Positions 8,928 to 17,435 of a stretch of DNA of 64,000 bases are shown piece after piece. Position numbers and translations under genes: made by a program. The stretch is from CBDDFV01 sp965227335 (GTDB taxonomy: Bacteria > Planctomycetota > Phycisphaerae > Phycisphaerales > SM1A02): the NCBI GenBank assembly GCA_965227335.1, contig CBDDFV010000009.1, forward strand, positions 682,001 through 746,000. The letters run 5' to 3'. The notes beneath the pieces are model-generated. The model saw only the letters and a program-made list of their open reading frames with translations, had not been told where the DNA came from and did no database searches. Every line of letters starts with the position of its first letter. Position 1 is the first letter of the stretch.

Positions 8928-9824
8928 ATGATCACCCGGCGAACCCTCACCCGGCGGAACATGTCTCTGGCCGCGGCGCTGACTCTCTTCAGCGCGGCGG
9001 GCGCGATGGGTCTGATGCAGGCGACCGGCGACGACGGTCCCGATTACGAGTCGATTCCCCCGGATCCCGCCGCCGTGCAGGCGGAACTGAACGGCGCCTC
9101 GGTGTCGCTGCGTGACGCCGTGAAGGCGGCCGAGACCGCCGCGAACGGAACCGCCACCGGCGCGCGGCTGCTCGAGGGCGGCGCGGCGTACGAAGTTCTT
9201 GTGGCCTCGGACGGGCTGATCCGCACCGCGATGGTCGACGCGTCCAGCGGCGACGTCTCGCTCGCGTCGCTGACTCTCGCCGACGCCATGGCGAAGGCGG
9301 AGGAGGCCGCAGGCGGCAGCGCGCATTCCGCGCAGATCTCGCTCGTCGGCGATCAGCCCACCGCTCAGGTGCTCGTGTACGCGGAGAACGAGGCGTACAA
9401 CGTCACCGTCGACGCCATGAGCGGCGCGGTGACCGCCACGGACTTTGTGCCCCGCTTCCCCGGCGAAGCGGTCTCGGGTCAGTGGCAGGAGACGGATTCG
9501 GGCCTGAAGTACTACGACCTCGTGGAAGGCGACGGCCCCGAGCCGCCGCGCCCGGCCAGCCAGGTGAAGGTGCACTACACCGGCTACCTCGTCGACGGCA
9601 CGAAGTTCGACAGTTCGTACGACCGCGGTCAGCCCGCGACGTTCCCGCTCAACCGCGTGATTCGCGGCTGGACGGAGGGGGTCGGTTCGATGAAGGTCGG
9701 CGGCAAGCGCAAGCTGATCATTCCCTTCGATCTCGCGTACGGCGAGATGGGCCGGCCGGGTTCGATCCCGCCGCGGGCGACGCTGATCTTCGACGTGGAG
9801 CTCATCGAGATCGTCAAGGAGTAG
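8928..9824 (+). CDS. exported PepSY-like/FKBP-type peptidyl-prolyl isomerase
   Basis: The protein has 298 residues, with ATG 8928 and AAGGAG 9 bases upstream. A twin-arginine-like start (RRTLTRRNMSLAAALTLF) leads into a hydrophobic segment, so the protein is probably exported. Residues about 60-165 hold two repeats that look like PepSY domains (LRDAVKAAETAANG ... AYEVLVASDGLIRTAMVDASSG and a second copy). Residues about 185-298 are an FKBP domain (KVHYTGYLVDGTKFDSS, MKVGGKRKLIIPFDLAYG, IPPRATLIFDVELIEI). It would catalyse cis-trans isomerisation of Xaa-Pro bonds in the periplasm. The gene ends 4 bases before the M3 oligopeptidase, whose ribosome site AAGGAG overlaps its last codons, so the two are translationally linked. 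Confidence 0.88.
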   Translation: MITRRTLTRRNMSLAAALTLFSAAGAMGLMQATGDDGPDYESIPPDPAAVQAELNGASVSLRDAVKAAETAANGTATGARLLEGGAAYEVLVASDGLIRTAMVDASSGDVSLASLTLADAMAKAEEAAGGSAHSAQISLVGDQPTAQVLVYAENEAYNVTVDAMSGAVTATDFVPRFPGEAVSGQWQETDSGLKYYDLVEGDGPEPPRPASQVKVHYTGYLVDGTKFDSSYDRGQPATFPLNRVIRGWTEGVGSMKVGGKRKLIIPFDLAYGEMGRPGSIPPRATLIFDVELIEIVKE

Positions 9825-9828
9825 GACC

Positions 9829-11955
9829 ATGCGTCACCCTCATCCGACGGCCGCGGGCCGTCTTCTCGCGGCCGGGCTGGGGATGCTCGGCCTGACCCTC
9901 GGCGCCGGCGCGGCGTTCACCTGCGAGCATTGCGCCCCCGCCTCGCATGAAGCCGCCGCCATGACCGCCGCTCTTGTCTCCGTCACCGTGCGTCCGTCCG
10001 AACGCGACGTCGTCGAATCCGCCCTTCATGCGGCGCAGCAGCGACTCGACGCGATCCTTGCGGTTCCCGATCGCGAGCGCACCTTCGACAACACCGTCCG
10101 CGCGCTCGACGATCTGCTCGCTCACCTCGAACTCGACACGAACTTCACCATGTTCATGGCGTACGTGTCGACCGACGCCGACGAGCGCGACCGCGGCCAG
10201 GACGCGGAACGCACCGTCACCGCCTGGCTGATCGACCTCGGGCAGAACGAGGACCTCTACCGCGCGGTCAAGTCGTACGCCGACCGCGGCGAAACGCTTG
10301 ATCCCGTCGACCAGCGGCTCCTGGATCACATCATGCGCGACTTCCGACGGGCCGGCATGATGCTGAGCGCGTCGGACCGCGCGCGACTCGCGGAGCTCCA
10401 GAAGGAGATCTCCGAGCTGCAGATCGAATTCAACGCCAACATCCGCGAGGACGACAGCCGCGTGCCGCTGCTCCGCTCGGAGCTCTGGGGCATGTCGGAT
10501 GAGTTCATCGCCGGACTCGAGGAAAGCAACGGCGTCTACCTCGTCGGCTTGAGCTACACGCAGTTCCTGCCCGTCATGGATCAGTGCGAGAGCGAGGCCA
10601 CGCGTCAGAAGCTGTGGATCGCGTACAAGCGGCGGGGCGGGCAGGCCAACGTCCGCGCGCTCGAGGAGATTCTCGAACGACGCGCCGAAGCGGCCGACCT
10701 TCTCGGCTACGACCACCCCGCGGACTACGAGATCGAGGTCCGGATGGCGAAGGAGGCGGAGAACGTGCTGGCGTTCTACGAGCGTCTCCGTCCGATGGTC
10801 CGCGAGAAGGCGAAGCGCGACTACGCCGAACTCGTCGCCGCGAAACGCGCGCACGTCGACGATCCGGATGCGACGCTTCATCCGTGGGACACCAACTTCT
10901 ACGAGAAGAAGCTGATGCGCGAGAAGTACGCGGTGGACAGCGAGAAGGTCCGCGAGTACTTCCCGATGGAGGCGGTCACCGAAGGCCTGTTCTCGATCAC
11001 GCAGTCGTTGTACGGGCTCGAGTACCGCAACGTGACGGATCGCGCGGCGTCGAAGGGCGTGCCGCTCTGGCATGAGGACGTCGAACTCTACGAGGTCTGG
11101 GACAAGGCGGCGAGTTCGCTGCTCGGCATGTTCGCGGTGGATCTGCATCCGCGGGCGAACAAGTACTCGCACGCCGCGCAGTGGGGACTTGCGCAGCACA
11201 AGGTGTGGGCGGACGGTTCGGTGAACCTGCCGTTCGCAGCCCTGGTCTGCAACTTCACGAAGCCGACGGCGGACAAGCCGTCGCTCATGTCGCATGACGA
11301 GGTCGAGACGTACTTCCACGAGTTCGGCCATTGCCTGCACACGATCCTCAGCGATTCGAAGCACTGGCGATTCGCCGGCACCGGCGTAGAGCGGGACTTC
11401 GTCGAAGCGCCCTCCCAGATGTTCGAGAACTGGGTGTGGGACGGCGACGTCCTGCGTACTTTCGCCCGGCATTACAAGACGGGCGAGGCGTTCCCCGACG
11501 CGCTGCTTGACGGCATGCTGAAGGCCCGCAACCTCGGCTCCGGCATGAAGGCGGAGCGGCAGTTCTTCTACGGTCTGTACGACATGTCGCTGCACGTCGA
11601 TCCCGAGGGCGATGTCGACACCACCGAACTCGCCCACCGGCTGTGGGCGGAGGACGGGGAGAACGTCGAGTTGTACGACCCCGTGCCGAACACCTGGTTC
11701 CAGGCCGCGTTCGGACACCTCATGCACTACAACGCAGGCTACTACGGCTATCAGTGGTCGCTCGTGTACGCGTGCGACATGTTCCAGCGGTTCAAGGAGC
11801 TGGGCATGCTCGATCCCGCCGCGGGGCGCTACTACCGCGAGAAGATTCTCGCGGCGGGCGGCACGCAGGATGGGCTCGATCTTGTGCGCGGCTACCTCGG
11901 ACGCGAGCCGGACATGTCCGCGTATCTGCGGCACCTCGGTCTCGACGAAGAGTAG
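9829..11955 (+). CDS. M3 family oligopeptidase (thimet/oligopeptidase A-like), exported
   Basis: The protein has 708 residues and starts with a signal peptide (RLLAAGLGMLGLTLGAGAAF), followed by TCEHC. The zinc site is HEFGHCLH (H497, E498, H501), with the downstream ligand region VERDFVEAPSQMFENWVW that is typical of the M3A family, and the C-terminal FGHLMHYNAGYYGYQWS motif completes the active-site cleft. The length fits the 650-700 residue family. It would cleave short peptides, here probably in the periplasm because of the leader. It is coupled to the upstream FKBP gene and followed by a terminator, giving a two-gene unit for folding and peptide turnover. Confidence 0.93.
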   Translation: MRHPHPTAAGRLLAAGLGMLGLTLGAGAAFTCEHCAPASHEAAAMTAALVSVTVRPSERDVVESALHAAQQRLDAILAVPDRERTFDNTVRALDDLLAHLELDTNFTMFMAYVSTDADERDRGQDAERTVTAWLIDLGQNEDLYRAVKSYADRGETLDPVDQRLLDHIMRDFRRAGMMLSASDRARLAELQKEISELQIEFNANIREDDSRVPLLRSELWGMSDEFIAGLEESNGVYLVGLSYTQFLPVMDQCESEATRQKLWIAYKRRGGQANVRALEEILERRAEAADLLGYDHPADYEIEVRMAKEAENVLAFYERLRPMVREKAKRDYAELVAAKRAHVDDPDATLHPWDTNFYEKKLMREKYAVDSEKVREYFPMEAVTEGLFSITQSLYGLEYRNVTDRAASKGVPLWHEDVELYEVWDKAASSLLGMFAVDLHPRANKYSHAAQWGLAQHKVWADGSVNLPFAALVCNFTKPTADKPSLMSHDEVETYFHEFGHCLHTILSDSKHWRFAGTGVERDFVEAPSQMFENWVWDGDVLRTFARHYKTGEAFPDALLDGMLKARNLGSGMKAERQFFYGLYDMSLHVDPEGDVDTTELAHRLWAEDGENVELYDPVPNTWFQAAFGHLMHYNAGYYGYQWSLVYACDMFQRFKELGMLDPAAGRYYREKILAAGGTQDGLDLVRGYLGREPDMSAYLRHLGLDEE

Positions 11956-11983
11956 ACGCACATCACTGACCTGATTCCGTCAG

Positions 11984-12009
11984 CGCCCCGGTCCGATGCG
12001 ACCGGGGCG
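11984..12009 (+). terminator. intrinsic terminator after the M3 peptidase
   Basis: A perfect 10-base stem CGCCCCGGTC/GACCGGGGCG closes a 6-base loop CGATGC and is followed by TTGTTCTG. It lies 28 bases after the stop codon. Confidence 0.8.
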
Positions 12010-12143
12010 TTGTTCTGCGCGCGGATCGGGATTCGCTATCCTGTGCCCTCGATCCGCCGGGCCGACGTGGGCGCGGCGGGGGTGGTGGACATTTCACGCC
12101 CGACCTGTGAGGGCCGGTCGGCTGATTCTTGGGAGTTCATGAC

Positions 12144-13064
12144 ATGAGCACACGACGCCTGTGGACGGTCGCCGCGCTCGGCGCGGGTCTGGCCGGGACG
12201 GCGGGAGCGGGGGATCTGACGCTGGTCAACGGCGACCGGTTGTCGGGTCCGATCATCGAGCAGACGGCGGACACGGTGGTGATCGACCACGCCGCGCTGG
12301 GTCGCCTGGAGATCGCCCGCGACCGCATCGATCAACTGGCCCTGAGCAACGACGAGCGGGTGTCGCTCGGCATGGTGCAGGACGAGTCGGCGGATCCGCC
12401 GGCGGAAGCAACGAAGACGCCGTGGAAGACCAGTTTGCGGATCGGTCTCGGCGCGAGTTACGGCAACACGGACGACCAGAGTCTGAACGCGGGGATCAAG
12501 AGCGTTCGCAAGAACGATCGGATCCGCACGGCGCTGGAGCTGGGCTACTTCTACGGCGCCTCGGACGGCGACCGCACGGAGAACCGTCTGCTTGCGTCGG
12601 TGAAGAACGACTGGTACGTGCCTGAGTCGCGCTGGTTCTACTTCGCGCAGGGCCGGTACGACTACGACGAGTTCCAGGAGTGGGAGCACCGGCTCGCGGT
12701 GCACGGCGGCGTCGGGTACCAGTTGATCCAGAAGGATGACTTCACCTTTGATCTGCGGGGCGGCGCCGGTGTGACGCGGGAGTGGAACCGCGATGCGACG
12801 CGTCCTGAACTGCTGGCCGGCTGGGACCTCACATGGGACATCACGGATGCGCAGGCGCTGACCGCGTCGAGCACGATCTACTTCGATCTCGACGAGACGG
12901 GCGAGTTTCGCACCGTGACGTCGGCGGAATACTCGGCCAAGATCGGCGACCAGTCGAACCTGGCGTTCAACGCGGGCGTGCTCCACGAGTACCAGTCGGA
13001 TGTCACCGATCCGACGGACAAGAACGACGTGCGGATCTTCGCGGGGATCCAGTGGGACTTCTGA
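12144..13064 (+). CDS. DUF481-family outer-membrane beta-barrel protein
   Basis: The start is ATG 12144 (306 residues), with GGGAG 8 bases upstream. The signal peptide is LWTVAALGAGLAGTAGAG. Residues 25-70 form a small beta domain (LTLVNGDRLSGPIIEQTADTVVID) often seen ahead of DUF481. From about residue 95 the alternating aromatic/hydrophobic strands (RLLASVKNDWYVPESRWFYFAQGRY, VGYQLIQKDDFTFDLRGGAGV) run to a terminal aromatic residue (IQWDF), the usual outer-membrane insertion signal. DUF481 proteins are predicted 12-14 strand barrels of unknown cargo. It is a single gene between two terminators. An outer-membrane barrel fits a diderm cell. Confidence 0.85.
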   Translation: MSTRRLWTVAALGAGLAGTAGAGDLTLVNGDRLSGPIIEQTADTVVIDHAALGRLEIARDRIDQLALSNDERVSLGMVQDESADPPAEATKTPWKTSLRIGLGASYGNTDDQSLNAGIKSVRKNDRIRTALELGYFYGASDGDRTENRLLASVKNDWYVPESRWFYFAQGRYDYDEFQEWEHRLAVHGGVGYQLIQKDDFTFDLRGGAGVTREWNRDATRPELLAGWDLTWDITDAQALTASSTIYFDLDETGEFRTVTSAEYSAKIGDQSNLAFNAGVLHEYQSDVTDPTDKNDVRIFAGIQWDF

Positions 13065-13111
13065 GTCCCGCCCCCGCACGGCGACGGCCGTCGGAATCGC
13101 CCTGATTCACC

Positions 13112-13143
13112 CGGACCCGGTCGTCACGAGGCGGCCGGGTCCG
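13112..13143 (+). terminator. intrinsic terminator after the DUF481 gene
   Basis: CGGACCCGGTCG pairs with CGGCCGGGTCCG (12 pairs, one G-U) around an 8-base loop and is followed by TTGTTTCGG. It lies 47 bases past the stop. Confidence 0.75.
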
Positions 13144-13280
13144 TTGTTTCGGCCGGGATCTTCCCCCGCCGCGCGGCGGCGTTTTCCGGTCCGCGGGTTG
13201 GCCCGGCGGCGACCCCTTGACGGGCCCTCCCCCCGGGGCTACGCTTCGGAACTCGGCGGGGCCTCGCCCCGGCGTGTCAT

Positions 13281-13354
13281 GGGCCATTGGCGCAGTTGGC
13301 TAGCGCGCTTGTATGACACACAAGAGGTCACTGGTTCAAGTCCAGTATGGCCCA
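13281..13354 (+). tRNA. tRNA-Val (anticodon GAC)
   Basis: A 74-base cloverleaf can be drawn. The acceptor is GGGCCAT/ATGGCCC, the D arm is GCGC/GCGC, the anticodon arm is CTTGT/ACAAG with loop ATGACAC (anticodon GAC), and the T arm is ACTGG/CCAGT with loop TTCAAGT. The discriminator is A and no CCA is encoded. Confidence 0.95.
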
Positions 13355-13360
13355 CTGATG

Positions 13361-13387
13361 ACAGCCCTCCTGATTCGGGAGGGCTGT
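13361..13387 (+). terminator. intrinsic terminator after tRNA-Val
   Basis: ACAGCCCTCC pairs perfectly with GGAGGGCTGT around a 7-base loop and is followed by TGTCTTT. It starts 7 bases after the tRNA end. Confidence 0.85.
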
Positions 13388-13433
13388 TGTCTTTGAGGCC
13401 TCCCGGTCGTACCGTCGTCGTGAGGAGTTCATC

Positions 13434-13907
13434 GTGGAATCCATCCCCCGCCCGGACCTCGCGGCGCGCCCGCTGCAGATGACCTGCGAAGCCACGATTC
13501 ACGCGGCGCCGAGCGCGGTCTTCGCGGCGTGGACGGAACGGTTCGACGCATGGTTCGCCCAGCCCGGCACGGTGTCGATGACGGCCACGCCCGGACAACC
13601 GTACTTCTTCTACAACCGCAACGAATGGGGCCGGCATCCGCACTACGGCCGCTTCCTCGAGGTTGTCGAGAATCAGCTCGTCGAGATGACCTGGATGACC
13701 GGCGACGGGACCGCGGAGGGGACGGCCGGGGCCGAAACCGTCTTGCGGATCGAACTCACGCCGCGCGGCGGAGCGACCGAGATCCGGCTGACCCACTCGG
13801 GATTCGTCTCGGCGGCGTCCTGCCGCGCCCACGAGGAAAACTGGCCGCTCGCGCTCCACGAGCTGGACGAGGCGCTCCGGAATCCGGGCGGGGCGGATCG
13901 ATCGTGA
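13434..13907 (+). CDS. SRPBCC/AHSA1-family protein
   Basis: The protein has 157 residues and starts at GTG 13434, preceded by GTGAGGAG. The sequence pattern is that of the START/AHSA1-like fold: an N-terminal strand with IHAAPSAVFAAWTERFDAWFAQPG, a central GRFLEVVENQLVEMTW, a strand rich in ELTPRGGATEIRLTHSGF, and a long C-terminal helix (HEENWPLALHELDEALR). Such domains bind small hydrophobic ligands or assist proteins. No specific ligand can be inferred. It is followed 9 bases later by the CPxCG gene, which may be co-transcribed. Confidence 0.85.
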   Translation: MESIPRPDLAARPLQMTCEATIHAAPSAVFAAWTERFDAWFAQPGTVSMTATPGQPYFFYNRNEWGRHPHYGRFLEVVENQLVEMTWMTGDGTAEGTAGAETVLRIELTPRGGATEIRLTHSGFVSAASCRAHEENWPLALHELDEALRNPGGADRS

Positions 13908-13916
13908 CCCGAACCC

Positions 13917-14093
13917 ATGGATGAACTCGCGAGTTACGTCTGCCCCTCGTGCGGCGAAGTCATCGACGTGCGGGTCGATCCCAGTGCGGGGACGCATCAG
14001 GAGTATGTCGAGGACTGCCCGGTGTGCTGTCGCCCGAACGTGCTGACGATCGCATTCGGGGACGAGGTCCGGATCGACGCGCGCGGGGAATAG
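13917..14093 (+). CDS. CPxCG-motif cysteine-rich small protein
   Basis: This 58-residue protein carries two cysteine knuckles, VCPSCGE near residue 9 and DCPVCCRP near residue 33, between short beta strands (EVIDVRVDPS, VLTIAFGDEVRI). The spacing and the second knuckle DCPVC match the small zinc-ribbon-like CPXCG family (PF14255 as I recall it). It would bind one zinc ion. Its partner is unknown. It starts 9 bases after the SRPBCC gene. Similar proteins in other bacteria are stand-alone and uncharacterised. Confidence 0.8.
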   Translation: MDELASYVCPSCGEVIDVRVDPSAGTHQEYVEDCPVCCRPNVLTIAFGDEVRIDARGE

Positions 14094-14214
14094 CGCATCC
14101 GTGCCGAGGGAAACCCCTCGCGACGCGTTGATCGGGGATTCACCACCGTTTCATCCTGGTCTCATTCGGCGTGCGGATCATACCTGTGAACCAAACGCAA
14201 GGAGACCAGTCCTC

Positions 14215-14778
14215 ATGACGAATCGACTATCCAACAAGTCTGTCGCCATTCTCGCCACCAACGGCTTCGAGCAGAGCGAGTTGTTCTCACCAAAGGAAGC
14301 GCTGGAGAACGCCGGCGCCAAGGTGGACGTCATCTCCCTCGAGTCCGGCGAGATTCGCGGCTGGAGCGGTGACAACTGGGGCGACAGCATCACGGTCGAC
14401 AAGGTCGTGACCGATGTAGACGCCGACGCGTATGACGCACTCATGCTGCCCGGGGGCGTCGCCAATCCGGACCGGCTCCGGCAGAATGAGGACGCCGTGT
14501 CCTTCACACGCGACTTCTTCACGCAGAGCAAGCCGGTCGCCGCGATCTGCCACGCGCCGCAACTGCTGATCGAGGCCGATGTCGTCCGAGGCCGTCGCGT
14601 CACCTCGTACTCGTCGATCCGGCGCGATCTCGAGAACGCCGGCGCGACATGGGAGGACGCTGAATGCGTCTGCGATGAAGGTCTGGTGACCAGCCGGAAT
14701 CCCGATGACCTCCCGGCGTTCAATGACAAGATGATCGAAGAGATCGCGGAAGGACGTCACGCCGCGCAGACCGCGTAA
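14215..14778 (+). CDS. DJ-1/PfpI family protein (type 1 glutamine amidotransferase-like)
   Basis: The start is ATG 14215 (187 residues), because AAGGAG lies upstream; the longer reading from 14101 has no ribosome site. The fold markers are VAILATNGFEQSE with Glu19, LMLPGGVANPDRLR, and the nucleophile elbow AAICHAPQLLIEA with C112. This is the PfpI/YhbO branch, whose members act as stress proteins with glyoxalase, deglycase or protease activity reported. The exact reaction cannot be told from sequence. It is a single gene with its own terminator. Confidence 0.9.
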   Translation: MTNRLSNKSVAILATNGFEQSELFSPKEALENAGAKVDVISLESGEIRGWSGDNWGDSITVDKVVTDVDADAYDALMLPGGVANPDRLRQNEDAVSFTRDFFTQSKPVAAICHAPQLLIEADVVRGRRVTSYSSIRRDLENAGATWEDAECVCDEGLVTSRNPDDLPAFNDKMIEEIAEGRHAAQTA

Positions 14779-14815
14779 ACGATCCCAGATGCGTGGCAGG
14801 ACGCTGAACTGAAAC

Positions 14816-14845
14816 GACCCGGCGAGGATGCAACCTCGTCGGGTC
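14816..14845. terminator. terminator between convergent PfpI and hydrolase genes
   Basis: GACCCGGCGAGG pairs with CCTCGTCGGGTC (one G-U) around ATGCAA. It is followed by TTTCT on the plus strand and may act in both directions because the next gene converges. Confidence 0.8.
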
Positions 14846-14882
14846 TTTCTGTACACGGGTCATCGGAACTCCGCGCGCTCCG

Positions 14883-16001
14883 TCAGTCCGGCTGCGGTCC
14901 GACCACGCGAATCAGCCACGCGGCCGTCATGTCGATCAGGGTGGGATTCATCTCGTCCGTCAGCTGACCGTACTCCACGATGAGTCCGGTCTCGGCGGTC
15001 TGGAACAGATGATTGCTTTGCTGGAGCACAAGCACCGCCGACTGCGGATGGCCCGCCGCGCGAAGCGCCGCCGACATGGGACCGACGTTCTGGTCCGGCG
15101 TCACCTGCAGATCGAGTCCGCCGTACACCGCGAGCACGGGCACGGTCGACGATTCGAGGTCGGCGCGCGGATCGTAGCGCAGGAAGAAGGCGATCCAGGT
15201 GTCCTGCAGAGACACGGTGGCCTGGGCGATCGCGGCCGACATCTGCGCTTCGGTCAGCGCATCCGGATCCACGCCGCCGAAGCCCAGATTGAACCGCACG
15301 ATCGCCTCGCCGGCCGCCCGGAGCCGCTCCGCATCGTCCGACGCGGCGGCGTAGACGAGTTCCTGTTGCAGTTCGTTGGACCGGCCGAGCTGTTCATCCG
15401 TCAACGGCGATCCCTGATGCTCCTGCGTGGCGAGCGCGATCACCTCGAGTTGGTTGGCGAGCAGGGCGTCGCCGCGCACGGACGGACTCGCCAGCAGCAC
15501 CGCCGCGGCGGGAACCCGGTTCTCGGCGAGCAGCTTCGCCGTCACCAGACCGCCGGTGCTGTGGCCGCACACCACGACGCGGTCGGAATCGACGGACGGA
15601 TGGCCCGCGAGGAATTCAACGGCGGCCGCGGCGTCGACGGCGAAATCCTGCGTGGTCGATCCAGCGAAGGACCCGGTGCTTTCGCCGATGCCGAGCGCCT
15701 TCGTGCCTCGGTCGTCGTACCGCAGCACGGCGAAGCCATGGTTCGTCAGTCCCTCCGCCAGCACCTTGAAGGGCTTGCGACCCATGACCGTCTCGTCACG
15801 ATCCTGCGGGCCCGAGCCGGTGATCAGCACCACGCCGGCGACTCGATTTGTCGGCGACGCGTCATCGGGCAGGAGCAGTTCGCCGGCGAGCGTCACCTCC
15901 GCGGCGGGAACGGGGATGGCGACCTCGAGCGCGGGCGCCGCGAGTAGCGCCGGGGCGGACAGCAGCAGCGTCACGCAGCAGATGGCGACGATTCGTTTCA
16001 T
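14883..16001 (-). CDS. exported alpha/beta hydrolase (serine esterase/peptidase S33-like)
   Basis: The protein has 372 residues with a clear signal peptide (IVAICCVTLLLSAPALLAAPA). The oxyanion region is VVLITGSGPQDRDET, the nucleophile elbow is VCGHSTGG with S148, and the late acidic and His residues fit YGGLDLQVTPDQN and SNHLF. This arrangement, with GSGPQDRD after the first strand, is typical of exported dienelactone-hydrolase/S9-S33-like alpha/beta hydrolases. The substrate is unknown. The gene is divergent from the MFS transporter. A TATGCT box ends 6 bases before the ATG and no Shine-Dalgarno is visible. Confidence 0.87.
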   Translation of the reverse strand: MKRIVAICCVTLLLSAPALLAAPALEVAIPVPAAEVTLAGELLLPDDASPTNRVAGVVLITGSGPQDRDETVMGRKPFKVLAEGLTNHGFAVLRYDDRGTKALGIGESTGSFAGSTTQDFAVDAAAAVEFLAGHPSVDSDRVVVCGHSTGGLVTAKLLAENRVPAAAVLLASPSVRGDALLANQLEVIALATQEHQGSPLTDEQLGRSNELQQELVYAAASDDAERLRAAGEAIVRFNLGFGGVDPDALTEAQMSAAIAQATVSLQDTWIAFFLRYDPRADLESSTVPVLAVYGGLDLQVTPDQNVGPMSAALRAAGHPQSAVLVLQQSNHLFQTAETGLIVEYGQLTDEMNPTLIDMTAAWLIRVVGPQPD

Positions 16002-16007
16002 GCTCGC

Positions 16008-16038
16008 AGCATACTCGGTCCGTCGTGGTGCGCGTCAA
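16008..16038 (-). promoter_or_regulatory. candidate promoter for the hydrolase, leaderless geometry
   Basis: On the minus strand TTGACG (16038-16033) and TATGCT (16013-16008) are separated by 19 bases, and the -10 ends 6 bases before the ATG at 16001. Transcription would then begin at or next to the start codon. The long spacer makes this tentative. Confidence 0.35.
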
Positions 16039-16101
16039 TCGAGCCATGCGGCCGTATGATCGTCGCCGATCCGGGCGATCCGCCCCGGCCAGGAGCCTGA
16101 T

Positions 16102-17403
16102 GTGTTCGGACCGATCGCCTCGCAGGCGTACAACGCACTGACCGCCGAAGATGATGGACGGGTCTGCCGGGATATTCCGGATGAAGCGTGCGAGGAGCAG
16201 CCGCGCCATTTCGCCACGCATGTGCTGAGCCTGGCCGCGACGAAGACCGGCGACGGGCTCGCCGATCCGAAGCTCGTGCTGAGCTGGCTGCTCACGACGC
16301 TCGGCGCGCCCGCGGCGGCGGTGGGGGTGCTCGTGCCGGTGCGCGAGTCCGGCGCGCTGCTCCCGCAATTGCTGATCGCCGACTGGGTGCGCCGGCGGGC
16401 GCAACGGAAGTGGGTGTGGGCGACCGGCAGTCTCGTCCAGGGCGTTTCGGTCGCGGCCATGGGGGTCGCGGCGCTGCTGCTCGACGGCGCGGCGGCGGGC
16501 TGGACGATCGTGGCCTGCCTCGCCGTCTTCGCCATCGCCCGCAGCTTCTGCTCCGTCAGCTACAAGGATGTGCTCGGGAAGACGATCGGCAAGTCGACGC
16601 GCGGCACCACCACCGGAACCGCCGCGACCGTCGCCGCGTGTTTCGTGCTGACCTACGGCGTCCTGCTTGCGGTCGGCGTCCTCCCCCGCACGGTCGAGGT
16701 GGTCGCGATCGGCCTGTTCGTCGCGGCGGGTCTGTGGCTCACCGCCGCGGGACTGTTTTCGACCCTGGTCGAGAAGCCGGGATCGACAGAAGGCGGGAGG
16801 CGTCCGATCGATATCGTGATCGAACAGTTCGGCATGCTGCGTCGTGATTCGCAATTGCGTCGATTCATCGGGGCCCGGGGGTTGCTGACGGCGACCGCGC
16901 TCGCGCCGCCGTACTTCGTCGGCCTCAGCGACAGTCTCGGCGGGACGGGGGAGCTGGGACGCTACGTGTCCGCCGCCGCGCTCGCCGCCGTGCTGAGCAC
17001 CTACGTGTGGGGTCGACTGTCTGATCGATCGAGTCGACGCGTCCTGATCATCGCCGGCGCCGCAGGGGGGGTCGTGCTGCTTCTGACGGCGGGCGCGGCG
17101 TGGATGGATCTTGCCCCGTCCGTTCGCGGCTGGGTGCTCGCCGCGCTCCTGTTCCTGCTCATGCTCGCGTACCAGGGGGTTCGGCTCGGCCGATCGACGC
17201 ACCTTGTCGACATGGCCGACGAAGACACCCGGGCGCCGTACACCGCGATCTCGAACACCGCGATCGGACTGCTCCTCCTGTGCGCGGCGGGGTTCGGCGC
17301 GGTGGCGGAAATCCTGGGGCGGGAGTGGGTGCTCGTCCTGTTCGCCGCGATGTCGTTCGGCGGCGCGATCGTCGCGGTCGGACTGCGGGAAGAGCAGGCG
17401 TAG
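16102..17403 (+). CDS. MFS-type transporter
   Basis: The protein has 433 residues and starts at GTG 16102, with AGGAG 6 bases before it. About 11-12 hydrophobic helices are visible, and the pattern YVWGRLSDRSSRRVLI in the second half is the MFS loop 8-9 signature. The soluble N-terminal 45 residues (DEACEEQPRHFATHVLSLAATKTGDGLADPK) are unusual for the family. The substrate is not inferable. The downstream zinc metallopeptidase gene begins 32 bases later on the same strand. Confidence 0.8.
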   Translation: MFGPIASQAYNALTAEDDGRVCRDIPDEACEEQPRHFATHVLSLAATKTGDGLADPKLVLSWLLTTLGAPAAAVGVLVPVRESGALLPQLLIADWVRRRAQRKWVWATGSLVQGVSVAAMGVAALLLDGAAAGWTIVACLAVFAIARSFCSVSYKDVLGKTIGKSTRGTTTGTAATVAACFVLTYGVLLAVGVLPRTVEVVAIGLFVAAGLWLTAAGLFSTLVEKPGSTEGGRRPIDIVIEQFGMLRRDSQLRRFIGARGLLTATALAPPYFVGLSDSLGGTGELGRYVSAAALAAVLSTYVWGRLSDRSSRRVLIIAGAAGGVVLLLTAGAAWMDLAPSVRGWVLAALLFLLMLAYQGVRLGRSTHLVDMADEDTRAPYTAISNTAIGLLLLCAAGFGAVAEILGREWVLVLFAAMSFGGAIVAVGLREEQA

Positions 17404-17435
17404 GTCTGCACGCGCCCACGCGCCGACCCGCTACC

